DNA of 64,000 bases from Nilaparvata lugens (taxonomy: Eukaryota; Arthropoda; Insecta; Hemiptera; Delphacidae): positions 6,405,500-6,469,499 of the forward strand of contig NC_052517.1 in the NCBI RefSeq assembly GCF_014356525.2, read 5' to 3'. Shown here piece after piece: positions 41,343-52,245 of this stretch. Every line of letters starts with the position of its first letter. Position 1 is the stretch's first letter. The translations under genes were made by a program, and so were the position numbers. The notes beneath the pieces were generated by a model. It did not search any database and had not been told where the DNA came from. It saw only the letters and a program-made list of their open reading frames with translations.

Positions 41343-41530
41343 ATTCTCTTTCAATAATTGTCAGCTGACTTCATAAATGACAATACCGCCTTCAATTTAA
41401 ACAATACTGAAAATTCAAAGAGAAACACACTGCAGCTGAGTTGATATTGTCAGATTACTTTCCTCTGTCAGCTGATTTCATAAATGACATCAACGTCTTT
41501 CAATCTAACCTATTCTGTCAGTTCTAAAAT

Positions 41531-41745
41531 GAGGTCCACGTTATAATGGCAGTGTTTGATTAGCAATGGTATTGCTATCCTTGTCTATCATACAACATAG
41601 CTGATAGCGTTATCTCTTTCTCGCTTTGCTCTCTGTTTCCAGATCGTCTTTTAACAATGTAGAATTAGTAATTAATTAACTAAATATTTCATCTTAATTA
41701 TGAAATTATTGAAAAATATAATTTCTTGCTTAACAAAATAATATC
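41531..41745 (+). mobile_element. GTCC MITE copy joined to repeat V
   Basis: GAGGTCCACGTTATAATGGC at 41531 through TTTCCAGATCGTCTTTTAAC to ATTTCTTGCTTAACAAAATA. It then passes directly into repeat V, as at 17333-17975, so MITE and V travel together as a longer unit. Confidence 0.75.
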
Positions 41746-41948
41746 GGGCACCGAACTTCTCTCGTTATTTATTTATTAACTATTGATAAACAGAACACAA
41801 TTCTTTAAAATGGTTGGGGAAGGACTAACAGGCACAGCCCAAAACTGTTTCTTCCCCGAATTTTCATTTATACACTATGAATAGTACAGAAAGTAGGTTA
41901 TGTTCCATACACTTGAATCCAGGTTCAATTTTCTGTTCAAACCTTTGA

Positions 41949-42487
41949 AATAGTTATTTGTGCAACTAGTGCGCAAAGTGACAGTTTGCTGCACCGAAAG
42001 AAACGTTTACGCCCGAGCCGTATGCGAGGGCGGAATGGTTTCTTGAGTGCAGCAGAGGAACTTTGCGCACGTATTTCACATTAAGTTTCTCCTACAGTTA
42101 CCATTGAATATGAAATGTGGGTAATTATGGGTAAAATTGCCTGAAATGCATCAAATGTTTTTCTGTGTAGTTTTATTATTGATAAAAACCTTAATCCTAA
42201 AATCCTAAAGTCCTCGTTGTCCTTGGTTATAATATATAATGAATAATAATTAGCGCGTTGTGCTTGGTTGGCACCTCTGCTCACTATAGCACCACAGCAG
42301 TCACTGTTACCAACTTCATTTTGATTTTGCTGCACTGTTGCTCCATATAACCTACTAAGTATTTTGCGTTGCCATGTTGCAAATCTGGAGTGCAGAAAAT
42401 TTTTCCCGCACTAGAGCGGAAAAGTGATTCTTTGCGTTCTGTAATCAGTGCAGCAATGGCCACTTTTCAACGTAACTGTAGGAAAAC
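41949..42487 (+). mobile_element. Element X, full copy inserted in repeat V
   Basis: AATAGTTATTTGTGCAACTA to CAACGTAACTGTAGGAAA. The hairpin at 41967-42075 has a complete centre CGCCCGAGCCGTATGCGAGG. V flanks it on both sides (41745-41948 and 42488-42600), and 17645-17975 shows the same V without X, which supports a discrete insertion. No duplicated target is obvious. Confidence 0.75.
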
Positions 42488-42759
42488 AAAAATTTATCAT
42501 TTAGATTATATACAAACGAAATTGAATAACAAAATAACACTCACTAATCACTTAAAATTGTCAAATAATGATGAACTTTGAAAATTATCATCTAAACTCT
42601 AGTTTAGAATGATAATCATGTCATGTCAACAAATCAGATTATTTTGATCATGTCGATTAAAATTTCTAGATGTTTCTCGCTGATTGATTACACAGCTGGA
42701 AATAATTCTGTTTCTCACCGACAGACGACAAAATTATCATCTGTTTTTCCAAGGATGAA

Positions 42760-42915
42760 TAATTTTTATCCTTTTCATGTCCTTCAGCGAGTTCTCCCAG
42801 GGATGAGACCTAGTGCAATCGAATTTTTATATCATAAACCTACTATTTTCCAAATTTTCGTGAAAATCGTTAGAGCCATTCTAGAGATCCGTTGGACATA
42901 AACAACCAGGTATAA
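42760..42915 (-). mobile_element. Element U fragment
   Basis: TTATCCTTTTCATGTCCTTC to GTGAAAATCGTTAGAGCC and a GGTATAAAAATATAAAC end. It is the minus orientation relative to 47216-47620. Confidence 0.7.
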
Positions 42916-43196
42916 AAATATAAACAGATGTACGGAAATTGCTGGCTTAATATAATAGGATAATAATTGACAATTTAAACGAGAATGAACAGTTGATATG
43001 ACATCAATAAACCTGTATCAGCTACCGTCTATAGAAGGCATTGACAAGACAGAGGTTCGGCAACGTTGTTCTCCTATCTTTCTCCACTGCCATTATAACA
43101 TGGACCTCTATTTCTAACGATCTCTAACGTGGCCATTATAACCAGGTATAAAAATATAAACAGATGTACAGAAATTGCTCGCTTAATATAATAGGA
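42904..43196. repeat. Tandem duplication, period 236 bp, second copy split by Helitron
   Basis: AACCAGGTATAAAAATATAA recurs at 42904 and 43140. The first copy runs on through a GTCC MITE end (CAGCTACCGTCTATAGAAGG). In the second copy that continuation appears only after the Helitron, from 43873 to about 44020. Confidence 0.8.
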
Positions 43197-43872
43197 CTAG
43201 CCGTCAGGCTCGCTTCGCTCGCCATATCCGTCTAGCCAGGGGGCTCCGCCCCCTGGACCCCCGACTGGATCGTCCAAGAATGAGATCAGCAGGCTCGCTT
43301 CGCTCGCCTGCATTTTCTCATTTTTATCATATTATAATAGGACAATCCAGTCGGGGGTCCAGACTAAACGTCTGGCTAAACAGATATGGCGAGCGAAGCG
43401 AGCCTGACGGCTAGTAATATAATATTCCCAGGATTGAAGTAGCAGTGCCCAATCAATTTTTCCGCGATAAATTCATTTAAATCTTCAACTTGGTGCCAAC
43501 CTAACAAAATCAACTGAACTTAATGCCAACCTGACATCATTGATTTAGTTGCCAGTTGTTAACAACTGTTTCGAAGAGGTACTCTATCTAGATTATAGTT
43601 CTATAGTAACATTTATGATATGGAAATTTCAATTCTAATTAAGAGATTGGGAGAAGAAGAATATACATGCTAAAAGACGAACTTTAAACCCTTAAAAACA
43701 ACCCTTAGAGTTGAAATATTGCCAAAAGATTTCTTAGTGCGCCTCTAAAGGGCCAACTGAACATACCTACCAAATTTGAACATTTTTGGTCCGGTAGATT
43801 TTTAGTTATGCCAGTGAATGAGTGAGTGAGTGAGTGAGTGAGTGAGTGCCATTTCGCTTTTATATATATAGA
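43197..43872 (-). mobile_element. Non-autonomous Helitron, copy 2, with empty-site partner
   Basis: Minus-strand start TCTATATATATAAAAGCG and end ...GACGGCTAG. The paralogous sequence at about 42949-42980 lacks it (TATAATAGGATAATAATTGAC). Comparison shows insertion at an A|T position without target duplication, as Helitrons do. GC-rich hairpin arms lie at 43205-43262 and about 43345-43410. (GAGT)n at 43814-43850. No Rep/helicase coding. Confidence 0.8.
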
Positions 43873-44025
43873 TAATTGACTATTTAAACGAGAATGAACA
43901 GTTGATATGACATCAATAAACCTGTATCAGCTACCGTCTATAGAAGGCATTGACAAGACAGAGGTTCGGCAACGTTGTTCTCCTATCTTTCTCCAATACC
44001 ATTATAACGTGGACCTCACTAAAAG
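43873..44025 (-). mobile_element. GTCC MITE end, second duplicate copy
   Basis: TTTAAACGAGAATGAACAGT to CCATTATAACGTGGACCTCA. Duplicate of 42970-43112. Confidence 0.75.
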
Positions 44026-44133
44026 TGAAATTACATTCTCCTGTCAGCAGACTTCATAAATGACATCAACAACTTACAATTCAACTTATAGTGACAAATC
44101 AATGTGATTCTCGGTGTAGTTGAGTTGTTGATA

Positions 44134-44345
44134 TAGTGAGGTCCACGTTATAATGACAGTGGATGAAGATAGAAGAATAGCGATGCCGATTCTCTTCATT
44201 AATTAATTATATTTCAACACTGTCAAAAACATAATTGTCATCGTTGTGGACCTAGAAATGGATAGTACCAACGGCTTTGACGAATGATTGACAAGGATAG
44301 CAAAACCGAAGTTGATCAAATACTGTCATTATAATGTGGACCTCA
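44134..44345. mobile_element. GTCC MITE, complete short copy
   Basis: AGTGAGGTCCACGTTATAAT at the left and ATTATAATGTGGACCTCAGT at the right, same interior as 24071-24292 with scattered changes (for example GGATAGTACCAACGGCTTTG). TA flanks on both sides. Confidence 0.8.
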
Positions 44346-44973
44346 GTATAGGCGTTGTTTTTGTTTGCGAATTCAGCCGCTTGGAGCGCTAGTGAGTTGA
44401 CAGTCAGCTGATTGGTTCAAGTAGTTCCGAAAGTTTCCGCTAGATGCTGCAAGCGTTCTGATATGGGAACTGGGTGGATGAGATCATGGCTGGTTTGATA
44501 ATGGGAATGATATGGCTTCTTCTTGTTCCACATTTTGTTTTTCTTTTATCTTCTCTGTTATTCACAATACAGTAATTCTCTTTGAAATGAAATGAAATGA
44601 AAAAATTCTTTATTAGGCGGAGTTAGGACTTTTAAGTCCTCTCTACCACTCAACCTCAACATAACAAATGCAATTGAAAAAAAAATACAGTGTAACTTAA
44701 TATATATAAAATACATTAAATAATATAGCTACAAAATAGAAACATAGTTGGAACAAAACAGTCAATCTGCATTTAGACTAAAAAAAAAATCAATGATATT
44801 TCAGTTCTGTTTAGTATTGTTTCTTATTCTTCCCTGGGTATCTTCATTATACTACAATTTTAATTATTCTAATTCTACAGTATTAATAGTAATTACAATA
44901 AGATATTGCAGAATGAGGTGCAACTTGGATAAGAATAAAAGAAAATAAATCTTAGCACCCTTTATTCTTTAAA
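44346..44973 (-). repeat. Unique DNA with a retroposon 3' tail (minus)
   Basis: 44346-44580 is unique with no gene. 44585-44720 opens with GAAATGAAATGAAATGAAAA and TTCTTTATTAGGCGGAGTTA, a minus-strand retroposon 3' end with a TTTCA-type tail. The rest runs into the scaffold gap. Confidence 0.5.
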
Positions 44974-45073
44974 NNNNNNNNNNNNNNNNNNNNNNNNNNN
45001 NNNNNNNNNNNNNNNNNNNNNNNNNNNNNNNNNNNNNNNNNNNNNNNNNNNNNNNNNNNNNNNNNNNNNNNNN
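44974..45073. other. Assembly gap, 100 N
   Basis: Exactly 100 undetermined bases, the usual placeholder for a gap of unknown size. Linkage across it is only as good as the scaffold. Confidence 0.99.
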
Positions 45074-45128
45074 TATTTATCTGAGTAACTTGGTTTAGTT
45101 TATGTTTCTCCTAGTTCTTGTTCTAGAT

Positions 45129-45852
45129 CAGTAGTCGCCAAACAGTCGATCGCGAGCTACCGGTAGCTCGCGGGGTAGTTTTTGATAGATCACAGATATG
45201 CTCGTGCAAAAGAATGTCGTCCAGTTTGATTATAAACACTTTCCCAGTCTGAAGAAAATCAATGACGAGAAAAATCCTCCACAGCACCGCAGCAATAACC
45301 AAGAATACGTTACAATTCTTTCAGACTTGAGACAACAGTTTGATGAACGATTTGCTTCAGTTGAAATGGAATTTGTGGATTTTCAAAATGATCTGTCTCT
45401 CAGATCACTTTCTACAACCGGAAATATTTGGTCTCAAGTCCCCAAATAAAAATATCCAAATATTATTCAAGTTGCATTGAGGTTGAAAACTATGTTCAGC
45501 TCTACTTACTTGTGTGAAGCATCTTTTTCAAGTATGAAATTCATAAAAAATCGATATAGGAACGGACTGACTGATGAACATTTGGACAACTGCATCAGAA
45601 TGGCGGCTACAACGTAGACTCCAAATATCAAGAAAATACCTGATGACCAAAAAGAGTTCCACTGCTCTCATTGAAATGTTCATTTCAACTTCTGTTATAC
45701 TTTTTGCTATGATATAAGTAGATTTCAACACTAGAAATGAATCTTTAATGGCAATAAAAGATACTTTCTTCAGTCTAATATTCCTTGGTAGCTTACTAGA
45801 AGTTTTACAAATGCTATTCTAGCTCACAGGCTCATGAGTTTGGCGACCATTG
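45129..45852 (+). mobile_element. hAT transposon deletion derivative with TIRs and 8-bp TSD
   Basis: Imperfect 15-bp terminal repeats CAGTAGTCGCCAAAC and GTTTGGCGACCATTG. The flanking 8-mers 45121-45128 and 45853-45860 are identical (TTCTAGAT), the hAT-type target duplication. A subterminal palindrome GCGAGCTACCGGTAGCTCGC lies at 45152. The interior keeps only C-terminal transposase sequence (45198-45617). At 724 bp it cannot encode a full transposase (hAT enzymes exceed 500 residues), so it depends on a relative. Confidence 0.92.
45198..45617 (+). pseudogene. hAT transposase C-terminal remnant with one in-frame stop
   Basis: A single frame runs from ATG 45198 to a stop at 45615, interrupted by TAA at 45447-45449. 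The first part (FPSLKKINDEK, LSDLRQQFDERFASVEMEF) matches the region before the dimerisation domain of ZBED5/SCAND3-like hAT transposases. The second part (FSSTYLCEASFSSMKFIKNR, LTDEHLDNCIRMA) is the hAT C-terminal dimerisation motif. The BED finger and most catalytic residues are deleted. Confidence 0.88.
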
Positions 45853-45961
45853 TTCTAGATTATACATTGAATAATTGCTAATTATTTCTTAAATAATGGT
45901 GTTGTGTATCAAGTTGAGATGATACTGTATCATTTTGTGTTGACACTGTATCATGTTGTGG

Positions 45962-46610
45962 TTGTTCTTATTCTATAGTGAGGTCCACTTTATAATGGCA
46001 GTATTTGATTGACATTGGTGTTGCTATCCTTGTATCATTCCACAAAGCAGATAGCGAATGTATCAAATCATAGTGTTGTATATCTAGTTGAGATGATACT
46101 GTATCATGTGTGGTGATAAATGTATCATGTTATGGTTGTTCTTGTTCTATAGTGAGGTCCACGTTATAATGGCAGTATTTGATTGATATTGGTGTTGCTA
46201 TCCTTGTCTATCATTCTACGAAGCAGATAGCGAATGTATCAAATCATAGTGTTGTGTATCAAGTTGAGATGATACTGTATCATGTTGTGGTTGTTCTTAT
46301 TCTATAGTGAGGCCCACGTTAAAATGGCAGTATTTGATTAACATCGATGTTGCTATCCTTGTCTATCATTCCACAAAGCAGATAGCTCTATCCTGTCTTG
46401 CATCAATTTATGATGTTGTGTATCAAGTTGTGATGATACTGTATCATATTGTGTTGACACTGTATTATGTTGTGGTTGTTCTTTTTCTATAGTGAGGTCC
46501 ACGTTATAATGGCAGTATTTGATTAACATTGGTGTTGCTATCCTTGTCTATCATTCCACAAAGCAGATAGCTCTATCCTGTTTTGTATCAAATTATTGTG
46601 ATTAGTTGAT
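45962..46610 (+). repeat. MITE-derived tandem array, irregular units of 155-185 bp
   Basis: GAGG(T/C)CCAC(G/T)TT recurs at 45980, 46154, 46309 and 46494. Units share TTGCTATCCTTGT and GATGATACTGTATCAT-type sequence with the 194-bp array at 31884, but lengths vary through internal deletion. Confidence 0.85.
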
Positions 46611-47215
46611 GTTTCTCCTAGTTCTTGTTCTAGATTAAACATTGAATAATTTCAAATTATTTCTTAAATAATTAAATATAATTCCTTAATTATCCTAGTT
46701 CTTGTTCTAGATTATGCATTGATTAATTGCAAATTGAATTGAATTCTCATATCTCAATAATTTATGCAGTATACATGTCATTCACATTATAGGCTACAGT
46801 TTTCCTTATACTACTATTTTTTCAATGAATATGCAAATCCGTGTTGAAATACAGGGTGTTTCAGAAGTAGTGTCGAACATTTTGAGGTATTGTTCCTGGA
46901 TGATAGGAGACTACAAATGTCGTATTTGAAGTGTCCAAAACTCAGCGGTTATCCTTATAGCTGCCATTTTGTTTTTTTCACTTAGGAATTTTCATCTCAA
47001 CAACGAAATGATGTATTGATCTGAAAGTTGGCATGAATAAGACTCAACTTCAAAAATAAAATTGAAAATTTTCGATGTAAACTTTCAAAATGTCAGCCAT
47101 TTTCAATTTTTGGTGGCAAATTTTTATGCTACACCCCACTATAAAATACATATATACCACACAATTCTAAGGTATTAAGGACTTTCAATATTATTTAAAA
47201 TTGGAGTATTCCATC
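46611..47215. repeat. Unclassified DNA with ACAGGGTGTTTCAGAA terminus
   Basis: From 46852 ACAGGGTGTTTCAGAAGTAG to about 47150 (CTACACCCCACT) there is a block of the style of transposon ends in insects (GGGTGTTTCAGAA ... GGGTGTAG), but the element is not identified. 46611-46850 has AT-rich DNA with repeated TCTCCTAGTTCTTGTTCTAGA, also found at 45100. Confidence 0.4.
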
Positions 47216-47620
47216 TATCCTATTATATTAAGCGAGCAATTTCTGTATGTATGTTTATATTTTTATATCTGGTTATTTATGGGTTATTTATGTTCAACGG
47301 ATCTCGAAACGGCTCTAACGATTTTCACGAAATTTGGAACATAGTAGGTTTATCATATAAAATTCGATTGCACTAGGTCTCATCCTTGGGAAAACACGCT
47401 GAACGACAATAAAAGGATAATCATCCTCGGCTGAAACAGCTGTGGATAGTAAAAAAGTGAGTGAGCGAGTGAGTCTGTGGAAAAACAAAAATATCGCATC
47501 CCCGAAATTAATAAGCTGACGTATAGCCAGTTGTGAAATATAAACACGATCATTTTAGAGAATTGTGTTCTGTTTATCAATAAATAAAAATAACGAGCGA
47601 AGCTCGGTGTCCCGATACTT
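47216..47620 (+). mobile_element. Element U, full copy
   Basis: TATTATATTAAGCGAGCAAT through GGATCTCGAAACGGCTCTAA, TTGCACTAGGTCTCATCC and AAGCTGACGTATAGCCAGTT to AACGAGCGAAGCTCGGTGTC. It is non-coding; class unknown. Other copies: 11730/12275, 33310, 42760 and 50640-51015. Confidence 0.7.
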
Positions 47621-47989
47621 ATTGCAAATTGGAGTATTCTATCATCTATTTTTACAAATTACGGTATTCTATATTATATTATTGCGAATTGAGTTATTCT
47701 ATTTATTAGCTAATCTATTATTATTTCTCTTTGATGCTATTATTGATTTCTCATGAGGATCTGTGGGGTAGCATTTATAGATATCAATAAAATTATTCTT
47801 GAGAAGGTGCGGGTAGCTTGTATATCTATTAGGGGTTGTATTGTGTGTTAACGGTCGGTTAAACTAATCTTGATCAAATTTGATCTCTGGTTAGGGTTCA
47901 GATTTGTAACGGTTGATTGAGGAATAATACTTGATCATAGCTGAGGATTAATATCTTATTGAAAACAGAAAATTGAGGAATCTATAATA

Positions 47990-48460
47990 TAATAAAGGAA
48001 AGAACTGGCTTATACACGTAGGGGATACGAAAATTATGTTTGACGCACCATCACGTCTCAACTACTCAAATGATTAACTTGAAATTTTGCATAGACATTC
48101 TTTATTTACGGAGGATGGTTATAAGCCTATTTTAAATTCTTCAAGAGCTCAGTAGATCAAGTTGTCAGTTTGTCAACTTTTTAATTGGACCCTTGTAGAG
48201 CACGAATTACCTGCTAGTCTATAGGTTATGATAAAGGAAAGAACTGGCTTATACAGGTAGGGGATAGGAGATTCACGAATGACGCATCATCACGTCTCAA
48301 CTTCTCAACTGATTGACTTGAAATCTCGCATATAGATTCTTTATTTACGGAGGATGGTTATAAGCCTATTTTAAATTCTTCAAGAGCTCAGTAGATCAAG
48401 TACTCAGTTTGTCAAGTTTTCATTTCGACGACCCTTGTAGTGCACGGGTTACCTGTAGTC
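47990..48460 (-). repeat. Element C, two tandem copies, minus orientation
   Basis: AATAAAGGAAAGAACTGGCT and TATACACGTAGGGGATA begin the first copy and recur at about 48230. Each ends with a CACG(A/G)(A/G)TTACCTG stretch. The plus-orientation copies are at 61336-63017. Confidence 0.8.
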
Positions 48461-48544
48461 AGTGATAATTCTTATTCAACTATGGCTCACAGTTTTAAAT
48501 AAATATTTTATATTAAAATTCATTTTAATTAGTCATTATTCCTC

Positions 48545-49370
48545 ATTGACCGAGCGAAGTGAGGTCTAAGATTCAAGTCGACGGTTTGGCATTTCTCTTT
48601 GAATGTTTAAATGTTTATATGTTGCACATTTACGGCGAAATGCGGTAATAGATTTTTATGAAATTTGACAGGTATGTTCCATTTTTAATTGCGCGTCGAC
48701 GTATATACAAGGTTTTTGGAAATTTTGCATTTCAAGGATAATATAAAAGGAAAAAGGAGCCTCCTTCATACGCCAATATATTAGAGTAAAAATCAGACTA
48801 TAGAATTATTCATCATAAATCAGCTGACAAGTGATCACACAGATGTGTGGAGAAGCCAGTCTATTGCTGTATTTCCATAAGGTCTATAGTTTGAATTAGG
48901 TACTCGTGGATGAGAATACTGCGTGAGGTCTACTGTTCACAGAACTACTAGTATGAAAGGAAAAAGAAGCCTCCTTCATACGCCAATATTAGAGTAAAAA
49001 TCAGACTATAGAATTATTCATCATAAATCAGCTGACAAGTGATTACACAGATGTGTGGAGAAGCCAGCCTATTGCTGTATTTCCATGAGGTCTATAGTTT
49101 GAATTAGGTACTCGTGGATGAGAATACTGCGTGACGTCTACTGTTCACAGAACTGCTAGTATGAAAGGAAAAAGAAGCCTCCTTCATACGCCAATATTAG
49201 AGTAAAAATCAGACTAAAGAATTATTCATCATAAATCAGCTGACAAGTGATTACACAGATGTGTGGAGAAGCCAGTCTATTGCTGTATTTCCATAAGGTC
49301 TATAGTTTCAATCAGGTACTTGTGGATGAGAATACTGCGTGAGGTCTACTGTTCACAGAACTACTAGTAG
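48545..49370 (+). repeat. Element T with tandem 208-bp internal triplication
   Basis: T begins at 48546 (TTGACCGAGCGAAGTGAGGT). From about 48741 the distal 208 bp (GGAAAAAGGAGCCTCCTTCA ... TCACAGAACTACTAG) occur three times; the end motif CTAGT falls at 48948, 49156 and 49364. The copies differ at only a few positions, so the amplification is recent. Confidence 0.88.
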
Positions 49371-49700
49371 ATAACATGAATGCATCCCATTTAAATAATG
49401 CTGAAAGCCGGAAGTGAACGATTCTCCATTGGAAGAAAAACTATTAAGGGTTTTTGAGAGAAATATTTTTAGGGGCGTATCCCGAAAATGGTTAGGTAAT
49501 GTTGTGGGTGTTTTTCCTGTTGTCTTATCTTTGGGGCACCCCCTGAACTCTAAAATAAAAACTGGAAAAAATGTTATCTTACAGCTTAGGCTACTCAATA
49601 TGATAGTGTTTTAGCAAGGTTCATTTATAACTGATGGACTTGATTGAATTTGAAGCATTACAATTTTTAGTAGGGAACGTTGATTGTTTAAAAGTAAATT
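49371..49700. other. Unique sequence, no gene assigned
   Basis: Overlapping frames of 66-81 residues exist on both strands (49353-49614) without a recognised domain or splice context. The last 70 bp belong to the following array. Confidence 0.4.
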
Positions 49701-50215
49701 TAATTATAGTGAGGTCCACGTTATAATGGAAGTGGAGAAAGATAGGAGAAAAACGTTGCCGAGCCTCTGTCTTGTCAATGCCTTCTATAGACGGTAGCTG
49801 ATACAGGTTTATTGATGGTTCATTTATAACTGATGGATTTGATTGAATTTGAAGCATTACAATTTTTAGTAGGGAACGTTGATTGTTTAAAAGTAAATTA
49901 AATTATAGTGAGGTCCACGTTATAATGGAATGGAGAAAGATAGGAGAAAAACGTTGCCGGGCCTCTGTCTTGTCAATGCATTCTATAGACGGTAGCTGAT
50001 ACAGGTTTATTGATGGTTCATTTATAACTGATTGATTTGATTGAATTTGAAGCATTACAATTTTTAGTAGGGAACGTTGATTGTTCAAAAGTAAATTAAA
50101 TTATAGTGAGGTCCACGTTATAATGGAAGTGGAGAAAGATAGGAGAAAAACGTTGCCGGGCCTCTGTCTTGTCAATGCATTCTATAGACGGTAGCTGATA
50201 CAGGTTTATTGATGT
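49640..50215 (+). repeat. MITE-derived tandem array, unit about 198 bp
   Basis: GAGGTCCACGTTATAATGGA recurs at 49711, 49910 and 50108. Each unit joins the left end of a GTCC MITE (through TAGACGGTAGCTGATACAGG) to a non-MITE segment with TGATTGAATTTGAAGCATTA and TAGTAGGGAACGTTGATTG. The third unit continues into a normal MITE interior to about 50390. Confidence 0.88.
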
Positions 50216-50399
50216 AATATTAACTGTTCATTTTCGATTAAATTATCAATTATATTTTATTAAGCAAGAAATTATATTTTTCAATAAGTTCATAATGCAT
50301 TTTCAACATTAAGATGAAATATTTTGTTAATTAATTATTGATTCTACATTGTTGAAAGACGATCTGGTAACAGAGCAAAGCGAGAAAGAGATTGGTTGA

Positions 50400-50639
50400 A
50401 TTAATTTTAATTTTCCTCACTATTGTAGTTCAAACGTGGCTCTATTACCCTAATGGCTGGGTTCCGATCTCGGGATTTAGCCAAGTTCTAGACTTTAAAC
50501 AGCTGGAGTCGGTAAATTAGCTTTCCAAAACTGGGCATAGTCACAGTCCACGTTTAAATTAAATTTCGAAAAACTAGAAAATTGAACACAAAATAAAAAA
50601 AAGAGAAATTTGTGTAAAGTGTCAACTATTTTGAATTGA
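50400..50639. other. Unique sequence, no gene seen
   Basis: GTTCCGATCTCGGGATTTAG is paralleled by CCCGAGCTGGGAAACCGGCC at 51160-51180. The two stretches, in opposite orientation around an element-U copy, may be parts of one host repeat split by that insertion. Confidence 0.4.
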
Positions 50640-51020
50640 TATCGAGGCACCGAGCTTTGCTCGTTATTTTTATTTATTGATAAACAGAACACAATTCTCT
50701 AAAATGATCGTGTTTATATTTTACAGCTGGCTATATGTCAGCTTATGAATTTCGGGGATGTGATATTTTTATTTTTCACATACTCACTCGCTCACTTACT
50801 TTTTAACTATCCACAGCTGTTTCAGCCAAGGATGAATTATCCTTTTGATGTCGTTTAGCGAGTTTTCCCAAGGATGAGACCTAGTGCAATTGAATGTTTA
50901 TATCATAAACCTACTATGTTCCAAATTTCGTGGAAATCGTTAGAGCCGTTTTGGAGATCCGTTGAACATAAATAACCAGATATAAATATACAGAAATCGC
51001 TCGCTTAATATAATAGGATT
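50640..51020 (-). mobile_element. Element U copy, minus orientation
   Basis: ATCGAGGCACCGAGCTTTGC to CGCTCGCTTAATATAATAGG. The central CCGAGCTTTGCTCG is the GAGCNAAGCTC mini-hairpin of the family. Confidence 0.75.
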
Positions 51021-51505
51021 CAGGAATGTTTCATTCCGTTAAGGAAAAAAGTTTCCAATTATAAATAGAAATGAGAAAATAAAAATTGTCATAAGTGCGA
51101 CTACGCCCCGTTTCGGAAAGCTACTTTTTGACTCCAGCTGTTTAAAATCTAGAACTTAATCCCGAGCTGGGAAACCGGCCCTAAAATGCCTTACAACTCA
51201 GGAACTGATTTCGACAATAATTTTGATTTTTTTCTGAAGTGAAATGATTAAAAATTATCTCTAAATTATTAACTGTTCTTTTTCAAAGTGGGTGGTTCCC
51301 CTGTAATCAGCTTTATATGTGTCAGTATTGATTGAACGGGCGGCATTAGTGTTATTATATAAGAAATACTGACAGTTAACAGTGAATCCCAATATATCAG
51401 TGATAATGGTCTTATCTCTCTCCACAATAACAGTTGATTCCATTAGCTTCAATTTCATTCTATGTTGTTAGATTTATTTCTGTCATTCATTCATATTATA
51501 TTACT

Positions 51506-52166
51506 GTAGTGAGGTCCACGTTATAATGGTTGTGGAGAAAGATAGGAGAACAACGTTGCCGATCCTCTGTCTTGTCAATGACTTCTATAGACGGTAGCAG
51601 ATTCAGGTTTATTGATGTAATATTAACTGTTTATTCTCGTTTAAAATAGTCGATTATATTCTATTAAGCAATAAATTATATTTTTCAATAATTTCATAAT
51701 GAATTTTTATAATAAGATGAAATATTTTGTTAATTATTGATTCTTCATTGTAAAATATCATCTGGCAACAGAGCAAAGCAAGAAAGCGCTATCTGCTTTG
51801 TTGAATGATAGACAGATATGCAATGAATATGCAATGCAGATAGAATGATATGCAATATGCTATCATGCATTACATGCATATCATGCTATGCATTAGATAG
51901 CGCTATCTCTTTCTCGCTTTGCTGTGTTGCCAGATCGTCTTTCAACAATGTAGAATTAATCATTAACAAAATATTTCATCTTAATTATGAAATATTATTG
52001 AATACTATAATGTCTTGCTATAAAATATAATTGATAATTTCAAACGAGAATGAACAGTTTTAATAAACCTGTATCAGCTACCTTCTATAGAAGGCATTGA
52101 CAAGATAGAGTTCGGCAACGTTGTTCTGCTATCTTTCTCCACTGCCATTATAACTTGACCTCACTA
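51506..52166. mobile_element. Inverted dimer of GTCC MITE halves
   Basis: The left half (51508 AGTGAGGTCCACGTTATAAT to about 51815) is mirrored by the right half (51897 to 52166 CTCACTATAG). The centre (51815-51895) is a palindromic jumble of ATGCAATATGC/GCATATCATGC. It keeps both TIRs but repeats the same element half twice in opposite directions. Confidence 0.75.
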
Positions 52167-52177
52167 TAGTCAAACCT

Positions 52178-52245
52178 ATTTGACCGAGCGAAGTGTGGTC
52201 TAAGATTCAAGTCGACTGTTTTGCATTTCTCTTTATGTTTTATTG
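52178..52245 (+). mobile_element. Element T, 5' fragment
   Basis: TTGACCGAGCGAAGTGTGGT through GTCGACTGTTTTGCATTTCT. Truncated. Confidence 0.7.
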
